A stretch of DNA of 45,044 nucleotides from Ruminococcus sp. (GTDB lineage: Bacteria > Bacillota > Clostridia > Lachnospirales > Lachnospiraceae), in contig JAMPIB010000027.1 in NCBI GenBank assembly GCA_023663085.1, forward strand, positions 1-45,044. The letters are read 5' to 3'. A model generated the notes under the pieces. It saw only the letters and a list, made by a program, of their open reading frames with translations, did no database searches and was not told the DNA's origin. Shown here one piece after another: positions 33,146 to 41,914 of this stretch; positions within the stretch are counted from its first letter, which is position 1; each line of letters opens with the position of its first letter. Position numbers and translations under genes: made by a program.

Positions 33146-33891
33146 TGAATCAGAATATAACATTATATGAGTACATTTACGGACCGATCAGAAAGAAAGT
33201 AGAAGAGTGGATCTGGTACGATGACAACCAGCCGAAAAGCAATTATTTTGTAAACCGCGAGGAACACGACGCCTTCCGAAGCAGGTACGACAGGGATTGC
33301 ATGCTGACGGGAGGAGAACTGAAAGCAGATACGTTATTCAGTCTTTGGACGCCTCTGAAGCAGACTATTTTACGGTTGAATGATAAAGAGACGATTCAGT
33401 CTGTCGGAGATATTTCCCGCAAATATGTTTTCCTGCGGGAATTTATCAAAGACGATAATATCGAAAAACTTCTGCCGGCAAGTGAATCGGTGGTGCATCA
33501 TTTAAGTCGGTTGTTTGAACTCGGTATGGGCAGAGGGAATGTCTTTATTCTTCCTGATAGGCAGTTAAACTGTGCCAGAGCGCAGAAACCATATTACGAT
33601 TATGTGCCGGTATTTTTGCTGGAATCTTTTCCGGGCGGCGCGTTCGCGGACTATTGGGACAGCCCGGAGGATTATCTTCAGTGGATTCGCAGAGAGCATC
33701 TGGAAATGTTTTTTGACGGTGAGATTGCACCGGAGCATATCAGGGATTTGAGCGGCGCCGGAGATGTACGGATTTCTCTCGCCCCGGAGGGCATCGAAGC
33801 AATGGACTATATGCTGAGCAGTTATATTCATGTATTGATGAAACGGGAGAAAATTTTTAAGGAACTGGATATAATAAAAGAATGGATTTAG
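33145..33891 (+). CDS. Uncharacterised island protein
   Basis: 248 residues, AAAAGGAG upstream. Helical with aromatic clusters; GRGNVFILPDRQLNCARAQ, then YWDSPEDYLQWIRREHLEMF, loosely recall the G-N-x-P...N..R and helix pattern of the two possible DUF6994 relatives in this island. No catalytic motif. It is the sole gene of unit C; the palindrome of unit D begins 3 nt after its stop. Confidence 0.7.
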   Translation: MNQNITLYEYIYGPIRKKVEEWIWYDDNQPKSNYFVNREEHDAFRSRYDRDCMLTGGELKADTLFSLWTPLKQTILRLNDKETIQSVGDISRKYVFLREFIKDDNIEKLLPASESVVHHLSRLFELGMGRGNVFILPDRQLNCARAQKPYYDYVPVFLLESFPGGAFADYWDSPEDYLQWIRREHLEMFFDGEIAPEHIRDLSGAGDVRISLAPEGIEAMDYMLSSYIHVLMKREKIFKELDIIKEWI

Positions 33892-33893
33892 AA

Positions 33894-33926
33894 GGCTCAA
33901 AAATTTGAGCCAGTCATCTGTATAAT
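33894..33926 (+). promoter_or_regulatory. Island promoter D: inverted repeat plus -10
   Basis: GGCTCAAAAATTTGAGCC (33894-33911), identical to that of C, then AGTCATCTG (9 nt) and TATAAT (33921-33926). It drives the AAA+/phosphoesterase/WYL unit. Confidence 0.85.
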
Positions 33927-33975
33927 GAAAACCAGAAACCCCAAATAACCACCACCAGAGAAGAGGAGATTGCCC

Positions 33976-36816
33976 ATGAGATATTATGGATTTGCGCTTA
34001 ATACCAATGCGGAAAAAATTACAGAAAACGCGAAGATCAGGCTTAAGGAATATGACTATCAAAGCCCCATTGCCGCAATGAACAATTATATGTACCGGAA
34101 TATGAAAAACGGCATATGTTATTTCGCTTACCGGGAAGAAGAAAATGCCGCTTTAGCCGCTTTTTCCTATGATGAAAAGAAGGACATGTTACATAATGCT
34201 TATGAGTATATTCTTGAAATATTAAATAATATATTCGGTATTAAAAAAGTGAAAGCTGAGCCCTGTGAGGTTACAATGTATCAGTTTTACGAATATTTGT
34301 TTGAGGCCAAAAGAAGAGAGTATTTTTGCAGCTGGATGAAAATAGTAGAGGCGGCCAATATACGGATCTGCGATTATTATAAAAATGAACCGCTTTCCTT
34401 TCATTATGAGTTAAGAGAAAAAATTATTTCCGAAAATCATAAAAAAGAAAATCCAATGTATGATAAGAGTATGCTCAGTGAACTGTCCAATATAGCGTCT
34501 CATAAAAATGTGTCAGATTTTAAGGGAAATATGGTGCATTATATCATTGCAGGCAGGAGTATGGAGGCGGCGGATGATATGGTTGAAATCCTGATGCAGA
34601 GGCTAACAGAGGCGAACCGCTTCAGCGGCAGACGCATGGAGATCATTCGGGAAATAGAGCCGGATCTGTATAAGATAGACAATCATCTTGAAGAATTTAT
34701 AGAAAATAATTATGGCGGTGTGATCGTTATTGATCTGTCCGAGAAATTTGGTTATGATGCTGTAGATTATGGAATGACCTGCAAATATATCGAACGATTG
34801 GTGAAAAAGTATAAAAATGACTGCCTTTTCGTGTTCACCTATAATAGTGAAAAGCCGGGTTTTGCCTACCAGTTTTTATCTCTGGTGCAAAAATATATCA
34901 TCACGGTTCAGATCAGGGAGGGTAAGGGCGATAGAAAAGCGGCAGTAAGTTACCTGAAGGAACTGATAAAAGCCTCGGAATATGCTAAGTATGCCGGGCA
35001 GGCCAATGAGTTTATGAAACAGTTTCCCGGCAGGGAATTTACCCAGACAGATGTGCTCATGGCCTTTGAACAGTTTGAGCCGTGGTGTCTTAACCGGAAT
35101 GTGATGCAGGCTTATGACAGCCTTCCGGATACTTTTATGCTGGACAGGGATGAAGATACGGATTCTTCCTATCATAAACTGGAGCAGATGATCGGCCTTA
35201 CAAGCGTTAAAGAGCAGATTGATCATATCATTGCGGCGGACATTGTAGAAAAGGAAAGGAAAAAACGCCGGGGCAATGATTACAAGGCTGGGACAATGCA
35301 CATGATATTCGGCGGAAATCCGGGAACCGCCAAGACAACCGTTGCGAAACTGTTCGCAGGGATTGCCAAAGAAAAAGGAATCTTAAAGAGCGGTGCCTTC
35401 ATCGAACGCGGCGGAATGGATCTGGACGGGTTAGGATGCGCTGTAACAATAAGGGAGGCATTTATGGCGGCCAAAGGCGGCGTGCTTTTTATTGATGAGG
35501 CGTATTCTTTAAAAAGCGATACTGCGGTCACGGTACTGATCCAGGAAATGGAAAACAACAGAGATAACGTCATCGTTATCCTTGCAGGGTATCATGAAAG
35601 AATGCAGGAATTTATGGAAATCAATGAGGGGTTAAAAAGCAGGATACCGTACTGGATTGATTTTCCCGACTATAACGTGGACGAGCTGACCGAGATCTTT
35701 CAAATGATGATAAAGGAGCGTGGTTTTACCGTTACAGAAGATGCGATAAAAGAAGCCCGTGCTCTATTGGAAAAGGTACGGTTTATGGATAATTTTGGCA
35801 ATGGAAGATATGTGCGCAATCTGATAGAACGTGCGGCACAGAACCAGTCCGTAAGGCTGCTCGCCGCCAGAGAAAACGCGGAGAAGATACGGAAAAAAGA
35901 ACTTTTTATGCTCACAGGAGATGACATAAGCGTATTGGAAGAAGGGCTTAAGAGTGAAAGAAAAAGTGGTGACGCCCGAAAAGAACTTGAGGAAATGATT
36001 GGTCTTTCTTCTGTGAAAACCGTCATTCATAAAGCGGTTGCCGGTTTTAAGTTAAAACGTATCTGTATGGACAAAGGTATCCGCAAGGAAAATCCTTCCC
36101 TGCATATGGTATTTACCGGAAATCCGGGAACTGCCAAGACAACGGTTGCCAGGCTGTTTGCCGAAATGATGAAGGATGAAAAAGTTTTGCCGTCAGGAAA
36201 CTTTGTAGAAGCAGGGAGGGCGGATCTTGTTGCCGACCATGTTGGCGCTACAGCCCCGCTTGTGCGGAAAAAATTTAAGGAGGCGCAGGGTGGAGTCCTC
36301 TTTATTGATGAAGCCTATTCTCTCTGCGACAGCTATGAGAATGGTTTTGGAGACGAGGCCATCAATACCCTTGTTCAGGAGATGGAAAACCACAGGGATG
36401 ATGTGATCGTTATTTTTGCCGGTTATACGGAGCAAATGAGGAAGTTTCTTGACAGAAATCCGGGTATGGCATCAAGGATTGCCTTCCAGGTAGAATTTGA
36501 AGACTATTCTGTCGAAGAACTCTGTGACATTACAAGGCTTATGCTTTCCCAAAAACAGATGACAATTACGGATGCGGCTATGGAGAAACTGAAAAATATC
36601 TATGAAAGTGTACGAGGAAACAGCGATTTTGGCAACGGACGTTTTGTGCGGAAAATATTGGAAGAAGCCGAAATGAATCTGGCGGAACGGATAGCCCGGA
36701 TGGATGAATCAGAACTTACGGCCAGTCTTATTACAACGATCGAGGAACAGGACATACGAAATGCTGATGCGAAGAAACAATATGCAAAGAAACAGCTTGG
36801 TTTTTGCGTTGCTTAG
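33976..36816 (+). CDS. Tandem AAA+ ATPase (CbbX/SpoVK-like)
   Basis: About 946 residues from ATG 33976 (AGAGGAG upstream). The N-terminal 390 residues are unique, including a segment (VIVIDLSEKFGYDAVDYGMT) of unknown role. Two AAA+ modules follow: Walker A GNPGTAKT at about 445 and 713; Walker B VLFIDEAYSL at about 502 and 773; sensor regions VILAGYHE and VIFAGYTE. The second module keeps the usual DLVxxxVGxTAP loop; in the first this is altered (DLDGLGCAVTIRE), suggesting a changed pore loop. Members remodel or activate partner proteins, as CbbX does to Rubisco and EccA-like proteins do in secretion. First gene of unit D. Confidence 0.88.
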   Translation: MRYYGFALNTNAEKITENAKIRLKEYDYQSPIAAMNNYMYRNMKNGICYFAYREEENAALAAFSYDEKKDMLHNAYEYILEILNNIFGIKKVKAEPCEVTMYQFYEYLFEAKRREYFCSWMKIVEAANIRICDYYKNEPLSFHYELREKIISENHKKENPMYDKSMLSELSNIASHKNVSDFKGNMVHYIIAGRSMEAADDMVEILMQRLTEANRFSGRRMEIIREIEPDLYKIDNHLEEFIENNYGGVIVIDLSEKFGYDAVDYGMTCKYIERLVKKYKNDCLFVFTYNSEKPGFAYQFLSLVQKYIITVQIREGKGDRKAAVSYLKELIKASEYAKYAGQANEFMKQFPGREFTQTDVLMAFEQFEPWCLNRNVMQAYDSLPDTFMLDRDEDTDSSYHKLEQMIGLTSVKEQIDHIIAADIVEKERKKRRGNDYKAGTMHMIFGGNPGTAKTTVAKLFAGIAKEKGILKSGAFIERGGMDLDGLGCAVTIREAFMAAKGGVLFIDEAYSLKSDTAVTVLIQEMENNRDNVIVILAGYHERMQEFMEINEGLKSRIPYWIDFPDYNVDELTEIFQMMIKERGFTVTEDAIKEARALLEKVRFMDNFGNGRYVRNLIERAAQNQSVRLLAARENAEKIRKKELFMLTGDDISVLEEGLKSERKSGDARKELEEMIGLSSVKTVIHKAVAGFKLKRICMDKGIRKENPSLHMVFTGNPGTAKTTVARLFAEMMKDEKVLPSGNFVEAGRADLVADHVGATAPLVRKKFKEAQGGVLFIDEAYSLCDSYENGFGDEAINTLVQEMENHRDDVIVIFAGYTEQMRKFLDRNPGMASRIAFQVEFEDYSVEELCDITRLMLSQKQMTITDAAMEKLKNIYESVRGNSDFGNGRFVRKILEEAEMNLAERIARMDESELTASLITTIEEQDIRNADAKKQYAKKQLGFCVA

Positions 36817-36863
36817 AATTTATATCGCATTCAATTTCATAACAACAAAGAGGAGGACTTAGC

Positions 36864-37577
36864 ATGAGATATATTGTCGCTGACATACATGGCTGTTACC
36901 AGCAATATCTGGCGCTGCTTGAGAAAATTCAGTTTTCTGATGAGGATGAGCTTTACGTTCTCGGTGATGTGATAGACCGCGGGCCGGAACCGATCAAAGT
37001 GATGCAGGATATCATGAAGCGTCCCAATGTGATATTTATTCTGGGAAACCATGATTTTAGCATGTATTCGCTTATGAAAAAACTGTGTGTGGAGATCACG
37101 GAAGAAAATTATGATACCTATCTGACCGAAGACCTTCTTTCCGCTTACAATCTGTGGCTTCAGGATGGCGGACAGGTTACGGCGGAGCAGTTTCAGAAAC
37201 TGAGCAATCCGGACAAACTGGATATGTTGGATTACATAGCAGAAGCATCCCTGTATGAGGTGTTAGAATATAACGGGAAAGAATACAGACTGGTTCATGC
37301 CGGACTCGCTGGCTTTTCTCCGGATAAAGATCTGGAGGAATATGAATTATATGAATTACTGGAGGAGCGGGCGGATTATACGAAAAGATATTATCCGGAT
37401 GAAAATATTTTTCTGGTCACAGGGCATACGCCGACCGTCTATATTGACGACTGGAACAAAGCGGAAGTATACAGAAAAAACGGGCATATTGCCTTAGACT
37501 GCGCCTGCGTGGCGGGCGGAAAGCTGGCGGCGTTTTGCATAGAGACGGAAGAAGTTGTTTATGTGGAGGGCAGATGA
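36864..37577 (+). CDS. Calcineurin-like metallophosphoesterase (PrpE/ApaH-like)
   Basis: 237 residues, GAGGAGG upstream. Motifs: VADIHGC, GDVIDRGPEP, LGNHD, LVHAGLAGF and TGHTPT. Same branch as the gene at 26305 but clearly diverged, and distinct from the fusion at 28455. Second gene of unit D, 47 nt after the AAA+ gene and directly adjoining the WYL gene. Likely substrates are phosphoproteins or dinucleoside polyphosphates. Confidence 0.92.
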   Translation: MRYIVADIHGCYQQYLALLEKIQFSDEDELYVLGDVIDRGPEPIKVMQDIMKRPNVIFILGNHDFSMYSLMKKLCVEITEENYDTYLTEDLLSAYNLWLQDGGQVTAEQFQKLSNPDKLDMLDYIAEASLYEVLEYNGKEYRLVHAGLAGFSPDKDLEEYELYELLEERADYTKRYYPDENIFLVTGHTPTVYIDDWNKAEVYRKNGHIALDCACVAGGKLAAFCIETEEVVYVEGR

Positions 37578-38852
37578 ATGGGCAATGAGACAGAAAATAA
37601 AGAAAGCAAACAGGGCGGAAAGAAAAATATCAACAGGGATGCGCGTAACTTAAATGCTGCGGAAAAGACGATCTTTTTGTTAGAGTATCTTAGAAGAAAT
37701 ACAGATAAAGAGCATAAGGTGGAATCCATAGGGGAGATCAGGAGAGCTTTTGAAGGGGAAGAACTGAATATCGGCAATAATAAAACGCTCAATACGCTGA
37801 TTAAAAGAGTCGCCAATGCTTATAATGCGGATGAGGATGAATGTCTGCTCCCGCAGTCTGAATGGCGGGTTGTGTTTGATGAGTATCTTGAAAAATATGG
37901 TGAACAGCCGGAAGAGGAATTTGACGAAAAAGAAGGGGAAGGGCAGGAACCGGAAGAGGAAGACTCTGACACGGATGAGATGCGGATTCACAATTTATAC
38001 TATGCGCATGAGTTTTCCCATGAAGATATTGATGCGCTGGTAGAAGCGGTACTCTTTTCCCGGACAATAGGTGCCAAGGATGCGGACAGGATGATAAAGA
38101 TACTGGAGGAGCGGTTTACATCCAGATTTTACAGTAAAAAATCCAGAGGAATCTGCAAGATACATGAGAAAACCTGCTATGACAAAGAACTTTTGCATAA
38201 GAATCTGAAACTCATACAGCAGGCGATCGAGGACAATGTGCAGATAGAATATAAGTTTAACGGCTTTTCCCATGATAAAAAGCTGAAACCCATGAAGGAT
38301 TATATAAGAGTCGTCAGTCCTTATTATATTGTAGCGGACAATGGAAGGTACTATCTGCTGGCGGCGAATGATACTTATAAAAATACAATGACCATCCGCA
38401 TTGATCTGATGACGGAAGTCAATCTGGCCGAAAGAGAGGAAAAAGCAGATAAAAAAACAGGGAAAAAAGGTATTCCCAGAATTCCGATCGGAGAAGTGGA
38501 AGGTATGCCGCAAAGCTGGGATGATAATTTTTCCTACAGACATCTTAAGATGGCCTATGATTCGTCCGAGAAGATCACGCTGCGGGTAAGAAGCGAAAAA
38601 ACAGCGCAGGGAAAGCATATAGATCCGGATTATACTTTTTTGCATGATAATTTTGGAGATACCTATATGTACCGGGGTGTGGATGAACAGGATCCGGATT
38701 ATGATATCGTCGAGGTGAGATGCGCGCCTTTCGGGATCGTCAGTCTGGCCATGCAGTATGCCGATAAGATGGAGATATTAGAGCCTGCTCATGTACGGAA
38801 GATGGCACAGGAAAAGGCGCAGGTATTGCGTGAAAAATATCTGGAGTCCTGA
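37578..38852 (+). CDS. WYL-domain transcriptional regulator
   Basis: 424 residues, starting immediately after the phosphoesterase stop, so translationally coupled. A winged-helix-like N-terminus (AEKTIFLLEYLRRNTDKEH, then NKTLNTLIKRV), an acidic linker (about residues 115-135), and a WYL core around VQIEYKF and YIRVVSPYYIVADNGRYYLLAA, where Y-Y-L contacts bind nucleic acid or nucleotide ligands, followed by a WCX-like C-terminus. WYL proteins often control defence islands. It is the last gene of the island and the natural candidate to recognise the palindrome upstream of all four units. Confidence 0.85.
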   Translation: MGNETENKESKQGGKKNINRDARNLNAAEKTIFLLEYLRRNTDKEHKVESIGEIRRAFEGEELNIGNNKTLNTLIKRVANAYNADEDECLLPQSEWRVVFDEYLEKYGEQPEEEFDEKEGEGQEPEEEDSDTDEMRIHNLYYAHEFSHEDIDALVEAVLFSRTIGAKDADRMIKILEERFTSRFYSKKSRGICKIHEKTCYDKELLHKNLKLIQQAIEDNVQIEYKFNGFSHDKKLKPMKDYIRVVSPYYIVADNGRYYLLAANDTYKNTMTIRIDLMTEVNLAEREEKADKKTGKKGIPRIPIGEVEGMPQSWDDNFSYRHLKMAYDSSEKITLRVRSEKTAQGKHIDPDYTFLHDNFGDTYMYRGVDEQDPDYDIVEVRCAPFGIVSLAMQYADKMEILEPAHVRKMAQEKAQVLREKYLES

Positions 38853-38861
38853 AAAATCAGA

Positions 38862-38912
38862 TTGTGCGGTTACGTTCAATGGGATATAATAAACGAAGAC
38901 TCGGTAGTCTGC
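38862..38912 (+). promoter_or_regulatory. Promoter followed by a hairpin leader element (copy 2)
   Basis: TTGTGC (38862-38867), 17 nt, TATAAT (38885-38890), followed by GAAGACT / AGTCTGC with loop CGGT (38895-38912). Like copy 1 at 89-139, it has AAACG between -10 and stem, and GTTC about 18 nt upstream. One stem pair differs as G-C versus A-T, so pairing is kept; another is a mismatch here. Confidence 0.65.
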
Positions 38913-38960
38913 GTTCCGGGAATTTACGCAGATGCCTCTGTAGAAAAGGAGATTTTGACC

Positions 38961-40400
38961 GTGATATATATTTCGCTTGGTTTTTATATTTTTGTGGGCA
39001 TGGCGTTGATTTTTTATTATGTTTTTCCGATGAAAATACGCTGGTGTTTACTGCTTGCCGCTAATATGGCATTTTATCTGCTGTTTTGTAAAACAGGATG
39101 CTGGATATTACTTGGAACCATACTGGTAAGTTATGCGGCGGCATTGATGTTGACAAAGTGTCATGGAAACGGAAAGAAACTTCTATTTACAGGGGTGCTC
39201 CTATTCGTTATCCTGCCGTGGTTTATCGGCAGGGGCGGTAATTTCATATGGCATGAACTTATGGGGCAGGGAGCCTATAGTCTGATCGTTCCGCTTGGCA
39301 TCTCGTTTTATACCATGCAGATCATCGCCTACCTTACAGATGTGTACAGAGGGGATATATCTCCACAGAAAAATCTGGCAAAATATGCCCTGTTTATCAC
39401 CTTTTTCCCACAGATCATCCAAGGGCCGATTCCCAGATACCAACAGTTGGGAGAACAATTATTTTGCGGACATGCTTTCGACGAAGATAAATTTACCAGA
39501 GGTTTTTATCAGATCATCTGGGGTTTTTTTCTGAAACTTGTTGTTGCGGATAAGGCGGCTGTGATCGTCAATACCGTTTTTGATAACTATCCGGCTTACA
39601 GCGGCGGGTATATATGGCTTGCATCAGTGCTGTACAGTATACAGTTATATACGGATTTTTTAGCCTGCACAACGCTTGCGCGCGGTGTCTCCCTATTGTT
39701 CGGCATAGAATTGACGAAAAATTTTGAACGCCCTTATTTTGCCGTTTCCATCAAAGACTTCTGGAGAAGATGGCATATTTCCCTCAGCAGCTGGCTGAGA
39801 GATTATATATATATTCCGCTTGGCGGCAACAGGAAAGGAAAGCTGCGTATGTATCTGAATCTGCTGGCGGCTTTTCTGGTCAGCGGGATATGGCACGGAG
39901 CAGGTCTTAAGTATATTGTATGGGGCGGCATGCACGGCGCCTACCAGATAGCGGGAGGGCTGCTGAACGGCTTTAAAGAAAAAGCATATGCAGGTTTGAA
40001 AATCCGGCCGGATTCCAAAGGAAAGCGGCTGTTGGAACAGGCGGGAACATTCCTGCTCGTAAATTTTGCGTGGATCCTGTTCAGAGCGGATACGCTGCGA
40101 ACGGGAATCAGCATGATAAAGCATATGTTTTCAGAATTTAATCCATGGATATTTTTTAATGACAGAATCTTTACGCTCGGCCTGGAATGGAAAGAGATGC
40201 TGGCGCTCTTTTTGGCGCTCACATTGTTGTATGCGGTAGAAAAGAAACAGGAAAACGGAATTTCGGTTTCGGAGTGCGTGCTGCATCAGCGGCTGGTGGT
40301 CAGATGGCTGATCTGTATGGCAGGAATCTGCGCAATCGTGATATTCGGAACATACGGTGTCGGATTTCAGGCGCAGAATTTTATATACGGAGGGTTTTGA
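38961..40400 (+). CDS. MBOAT-family O-acyltransferase (AlgI/DltB-like)
   Basis: About 480 residues from GTG 38961 (AAAAGGAG upstream); a longer reading from 38862 covers the promoter and hairpin and is unlikely. Around ten membrane spans. Family signatures: PLGISFYTMQIIAYLTDVYRG, FWRRWHISLSSWLRDYIYIPLGG and SGIWHGAGLKYIVWGGMHGA with the catalytic His. It moves an acyl (usually acetyl) group across the membrane for attachment to a surface polymer. The next gene starts 2 nt after the stop and encodes its extracytoplasmic partner. Confidence 0.93.
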   Translation: MIYISLGFYIFVGMALIFYYVFPMKIRWCLLLAANMAFYLLFCKTGCWILLGTILVSYAAALMLTKCHGNGKKLLFTGVLLFVILPWFIGRGGNFIWHELMGQGAYSLIVPLGISFYTMQIIAYLTDVYRGDISPQKNLAKYALFITFFPQIIQGPIPRYQQLGEQLFCGHAFDEDKFTRGFYQIIWGFFLKLVVADKAAVIVNTVFDNYPAYSGGYIWLASVLYSIQLYTDFLACTTLARGVSLLFGIELTKNFERPYFAVSIKDFWRRWHISLSSWLRDYIYIPLGGNRKGKLRMYLNLLAAFLVSGIWHGAGLKYIVWGGMHGAYQIAGGLLNGFKEKAYAGLKIRPDSKGKRLLEQAGTFLLVNFAWILFRADTLRTGISMIKHMFSEFNPWIFFNDRIFTLGLEWKEMLALFLALTLLYAVEKKQENGISVSECVLHQRLVVRWLICMAGICAIVIFGTYGVGFQAQNFIYGGF

Positions 40401-40402
40401 GG

Positions 40403-41878
40403 ATGAAGCATAAAAAATATCTATGTAAAATCTTGATTTTCGCGATCCTTACCTGTCTGCTGCTGACAGTCATTGTGCGGATCCTGACGCCTAAATTTTA
40501 TTATGACACGACCTGGCCTACGACTTCCGGGTATCAGGGATTTTATCAAATGGAGAAAGATTCCGTAGATGTCCTGTTTCTGGGCAGCAGTACTGCGGCG
40601 GCCGGATTTGATCCACAGGCCATGTATGACAGTTACGGGATCAAAAGTTATAATCTGGGATGCGAGGGTCAGAGTCTGCTGACTTCCTATTATTGGCTGA
40701 AAGAGGCTTTGCGCTTTCAGTCGCCCAAAGTGGTGATACTGGAGACTTATTTTGTATTTGCATACGACAGATTTGAACCGTTGAATGCTCCCGAAGGCAG
40801 TAATCGAAAAGCTTTTGATAATATGCGCTGGTCGGGTGTGAAATGGGAGGCAGTGCATGATATTTGCGAACATGATCCGGATCAGACGCTGAGCAGTTAT
40901 TATTTCCCGAATATGCAATATCATACAAGGTGGACGCAGTTAGAAGAGAATGATTTTATGTATCCGGTGATGAACAGGCATTATGAGTTAAAGGGATTTG
41001 CGCCGTTGTCTGCAAAGGGAGGCAGTGACAGCTATGTACCGTTTGGTATATGGGATTCCAGTGAGCGGGCGGATATGGTTCCGCTGATGAAAGAATATAT
41101 GGATAAAATAGTGGAGTTATGTAATGAGAACGATATCCGGCTGATCCTGACAAAACTGCCATACACGGAATGTAATGTTTCAAAATATAATACCATTTCC
41201 GATTATGCGCTGGAACATGATATAGTCTATTGGGATTTTAATGAAGAGTCTCTATATAATGCATGCGGATTCGTAAGTACAGCGGACATGAACGATGCTT
41301 GGCACACCAATATCTGGGGCGCTGAAAAAGTGTCTGTCTATATCGCTTCACGCTTACAGGATGAATATGGTATTACAGGCGGGCAGGATGAGCAATGGGA
41401 TAGCACCGTGGCGTATCATGACAGCGTTTATCAGGACTGTATGCTGAAAAATATAATGGATATTGACGAATATATAGATGCCATTTGTCAGGAACATTAT
41501 ACGATATTGGTTAGCGTGAAAGGCGATGGCACGTATTTTCTGGACGAAAGCGTGAAGCAGCATTTTGCGCAGCTGGCAGCAGGATTCTCTATGGATTATG
41601 AAGAAAATGGAAGTTATTTCGCGGCGATCCATGAAGGAAAAGCGGAAGAAGGCGCATCGAAAGAAAGGCTGGTTCATCATGGCAGTACGAGAGGCGGACT
41701 GCTGGACTATGAAATAACAAGTGCGGGATATGACAGTTCATACGAAGGACGTGCTTCTATCAAAATAAACGATCAGGAATATGCAAAGAACAAACCGGGT
41801 CTGAATATAGTCGTTTATAATAATGAAAGAAAACAGGTTGTTGATTCGATCTGTTATAATGGCGTGTTGGATCGGTGA
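40403..41878 (+). CDS. DHHW/AlgX-like acyltransferase partner protein
   Basis: 491 residues from ATG 40403. One N-terminal membrane anchor (ILIFAILTCLLLTVIVRIL), then an outer SGNH-like domain: LFLGSSTAAAGFDP (catalytic Ser region), ILTKLPY, and DMNDAWHTNIWGAEKV with the D..H pair. This matches proteins that accept the acyl group from an MBOAT and transfer it to polysaccharide. Translationally coupled to the MBOAT gene. The C-terminal 150 residues are a beta-type domain of unknown role. Confidence 0.85.
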   Translation: MKHKKYLCKILIFAILTCLLLTVIVRILTPKFYYDTTWPTTSGYQGFYQMEKDSVDVLFLGSSTAAAGFDPQAMYDSYGIKSYNLGCEGQSLLTSYYWLKEALRFQSPKVVILETYFVFAYDRFEPLNAPEGSNRKAFDNMRWSGVKWEAVHDICEHDPDQTLSSYYFPNMQYHTRWTQLEENDFMYPVMNRHYELKGFAPLSAKGGSDSYVPFGIWDSSERADMVPLMKEYMDKIVELCNENDIRLILTKLPYTECNVSKYNTISDYALEHDIVYWDFNEESLYNACGFVSTADMNDAWHTNIWGAEKVSVYIASRLQDEYGITGGQDEQWDSTVAYHDSVYQDCMLKNIMDIDEYIDAICQEHYTILVSVKGDGTYFLDESVKQHFAQLAAGFSMDYEENGSYFAAIHEGKAEEGASKERLVHHGSTRGGLLDYEITSAGYDSSYEGRASIKINDQEYAKNKPGLNIVVYNNERKQVVDSICYNGVLDR

Positions 41879-41914
41879 GAATCGCAGACTGGAAGTTTTA
41901 ATTGGCGCTGTTCC

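Noticed and set aside
33976-36816. Idea that the AAA+ gene belongs to a type VII secretion locus (EccA-like)
   Set aside because: No WXG100, EssC/EccC or other secretion components in the window.
25294-38852. Idea that the island is a prophage
   Set aside because: No integrase, terminase, capsid, tail or lysis genes; only one gene (29989) recalls a phage-associated family.
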